DNA of 6,689 bases, from positions 109,687 to 116,375 of the forward strand of contig DINW01000073.1 in NCBI GenBank assembly GCA_002423705.1, in the 5' to 3' direction. Below, piece after piece: positions 6,003 to 6,689 of this stretch. Numbering within the stretch: the stretch's first letter is position 1; the number at the start of each line of letters is the position of its first letter. The DNA is from Clostridium sp. UBA5530. GTDB taxonomy: Bacteria > Bacillota > Clostridia > Clostridiales > Clostridiaceae. A program made the translations under genes and the position numbers. The notes under the pieces are model-generated. The model did not search any database. It worked only from the letters and a program-made list of their open reading frames with translations, and had not been told where the DNA came from.

Positions 6003-6689
6003 ATGAAATTAGATGGTAAAATAGCATTTATAACTGGAGGATCTAAGGGAATAGGAAGAAGTATAGCTATTGAATTAGCCAAGGAAGGTGCTACAGTTTT
6101 AATAAATTTTAGTAAAGATTGCACTAGCGCAGAAAACACAGTAAACTTTATAAAATCTTTGGGTGGTTATGCCATGGCATTAAAAGGAGATGTTTCTAAC
6201 TACAATGAAGCAACATCAATGGTACAACATGTATTAAAAAATTTAGGAAGAATTGATATACTGATAAATAATGCAGGAATAAGCAAAAGAGGACTTTTTA
6301 TAGACATGGATTTATCTAGTATTGATGAACTTATAAATGTAAATTTAAAAGGAGTAATAAATACCTGCCATTCTATAGTTCCATATATGATAAGTAGAAA
6401 AACAGGAGTTATAATAAATATTTCATCAATATGGGGAAATGTGGGTGGATCCTGTGAGGTTATATATTCAGCAACTAAGGGGGCTATAAATAGCTTTACC
6501 AAAGCATTAGGGAAAGAATTGGCTTTAAGCGGAATAAGAGTTAATGCTATTTCGCCAGGGGTGATAGATACAGAAATGAATAGGTGGTTAGAAAAAGAAG
6601 AAAAGGCAGAGCTTGAAGAGTCTATACCTATGGGGAGATTTGGGGAAGGCACAGACATAGGGAAGGCTGCAGTGTTTTTATGTTCGGAG
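6003..6689 (+). CDS. ymfI: SDR-family reductase, YmfI-like (EF-P 5-aminopentanone reductase), 3' end cut off
   Basis: The open frame runs 229 codons from ATG 6003 to the window edge; the family is about 240-250 residues, so roughly 15-20 C-terminal residues are missing. It is a classical short-chain dehydrogenase: TGGSKGIG (11-18) binds NADP(H), GDV at 62-64, NNAG (89-92), NVNLKG with Asn114, catalytic Ser142, and Tyr155/Lys159 in YSATK. The active-site stretch SSIWGNVGGSCEVIYS, then KALGKELALSGIRVNAISPG and IPMGRFG, closely resembles B. subtilis YmfI as I remember it. YmfI reduces the 5-aminopentanone group on elongation factor P to 5-aminopentanol. FabG (3-oxoacyl-ACP reductase) is the main alternative, but FabG does not normally carry the S-I-W-G...S-C-E-V signature, and no fatty-acid synthesis genes adjoin. 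TGGAGG (5992-5997) lies 5 bases before the start. No efp gene is visible in the window. Confidence 0.85.
   Translation, partial: MKLDGKIAFITGGSKGIGRSIAIELAKEGATVLINFSKDCTSAENTVNFIKSLGGYAMALKGDVSNYNEATSMVQHVLKNLGRIDILINNAGISKRGLFIDMDLSSIDELINVNLKGVINTCHSIVPYMISRKTGVIINISSIWGNVGGSCEVIYSATKGAINSFTKALGKELALSGIRVNAISPGVIDTEMNRWLEKEEKAELEESIPMGRFGEGTDIGKAAVFLCSE

Noticed and set aside
5927..6658. Minus-strand open frames opposite the SDR gene
   Set aside because: The plus strand carries a clear SDR with all motifs and a good ribosome binding site; the antisense frames have neither.

Overview
The window is AT-rich DNA with strong AAGGAGG-type Shine-Dalgarno sites, frequent ATA and AGA codons, and sigma-A-like promoters. 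Together with a DUF4250 protein, a clostridial-style GlnRS and a YmfI-like reductase, this points to a low-GC Firmicute, most likely Clostridium or a close relative. I see no mobile element, CRISPR array, rRNA or tRNA. It reads as ordinary chromosomal housekeeping and accessory DNA.

Layout: on the minus strand at the left end, a small four-helix membrane protein (861-1325) lies upstream of a ChbG/YdjC-type carbohydrate deacetylase (32-793). They form a likely operon read from a near-consensus promoter at 1365-1393. Divergent from it on the plus strand are a PhzF-fold isomerase (1527-2348) and a tightly coupled 64-residue DUF4250 protein (2358-2552). A 244-base gap follows, holding a stop-interrupted, protein-like stretch that I read as a decayed gene. 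Next comes glutaminyl-tRNA synthetase glnS (2797-4452), closed by a strong intrinsic terminator. A MazG-like nucleotide pyrophosphohydrolase (4625-4966) has its own promoter. It converges on a minus-strand YegS/BmrU-type lipid kinase (4980-5867), with a hairpin between them. After an AT-rich divergent intergenic region, a plus-strand SDR gene (6003 to the window edge) is cut off near its C-terminus. Its active-site region resembles YmfI, the elongation factor P 5-aminopentanone reductase.

How the genes work together: there is little sign of one pathway. The deacetylase plus membrane protein, and the lipid kinase, are compatible with envelope or carbohydrate metabolism. GlnRS and the YmfI-like reductase serve translation (tRNA charging and EF-P maturation). 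The MazG-like enzyme is probably nucleotide housekeeping.

The items most worth a second look are the pair of cysteines in the PhzF-family protein at positions matching the catalytic cysteines of diaminopimelate epimerase and proline racemase, the gene remnant in front of glnS, and the YmfI assignment. Translation starts were chosen from Shine-Dalgarno spacing and are often shorter than the longest open frame. I did not find a convincing new multi-gene system here.
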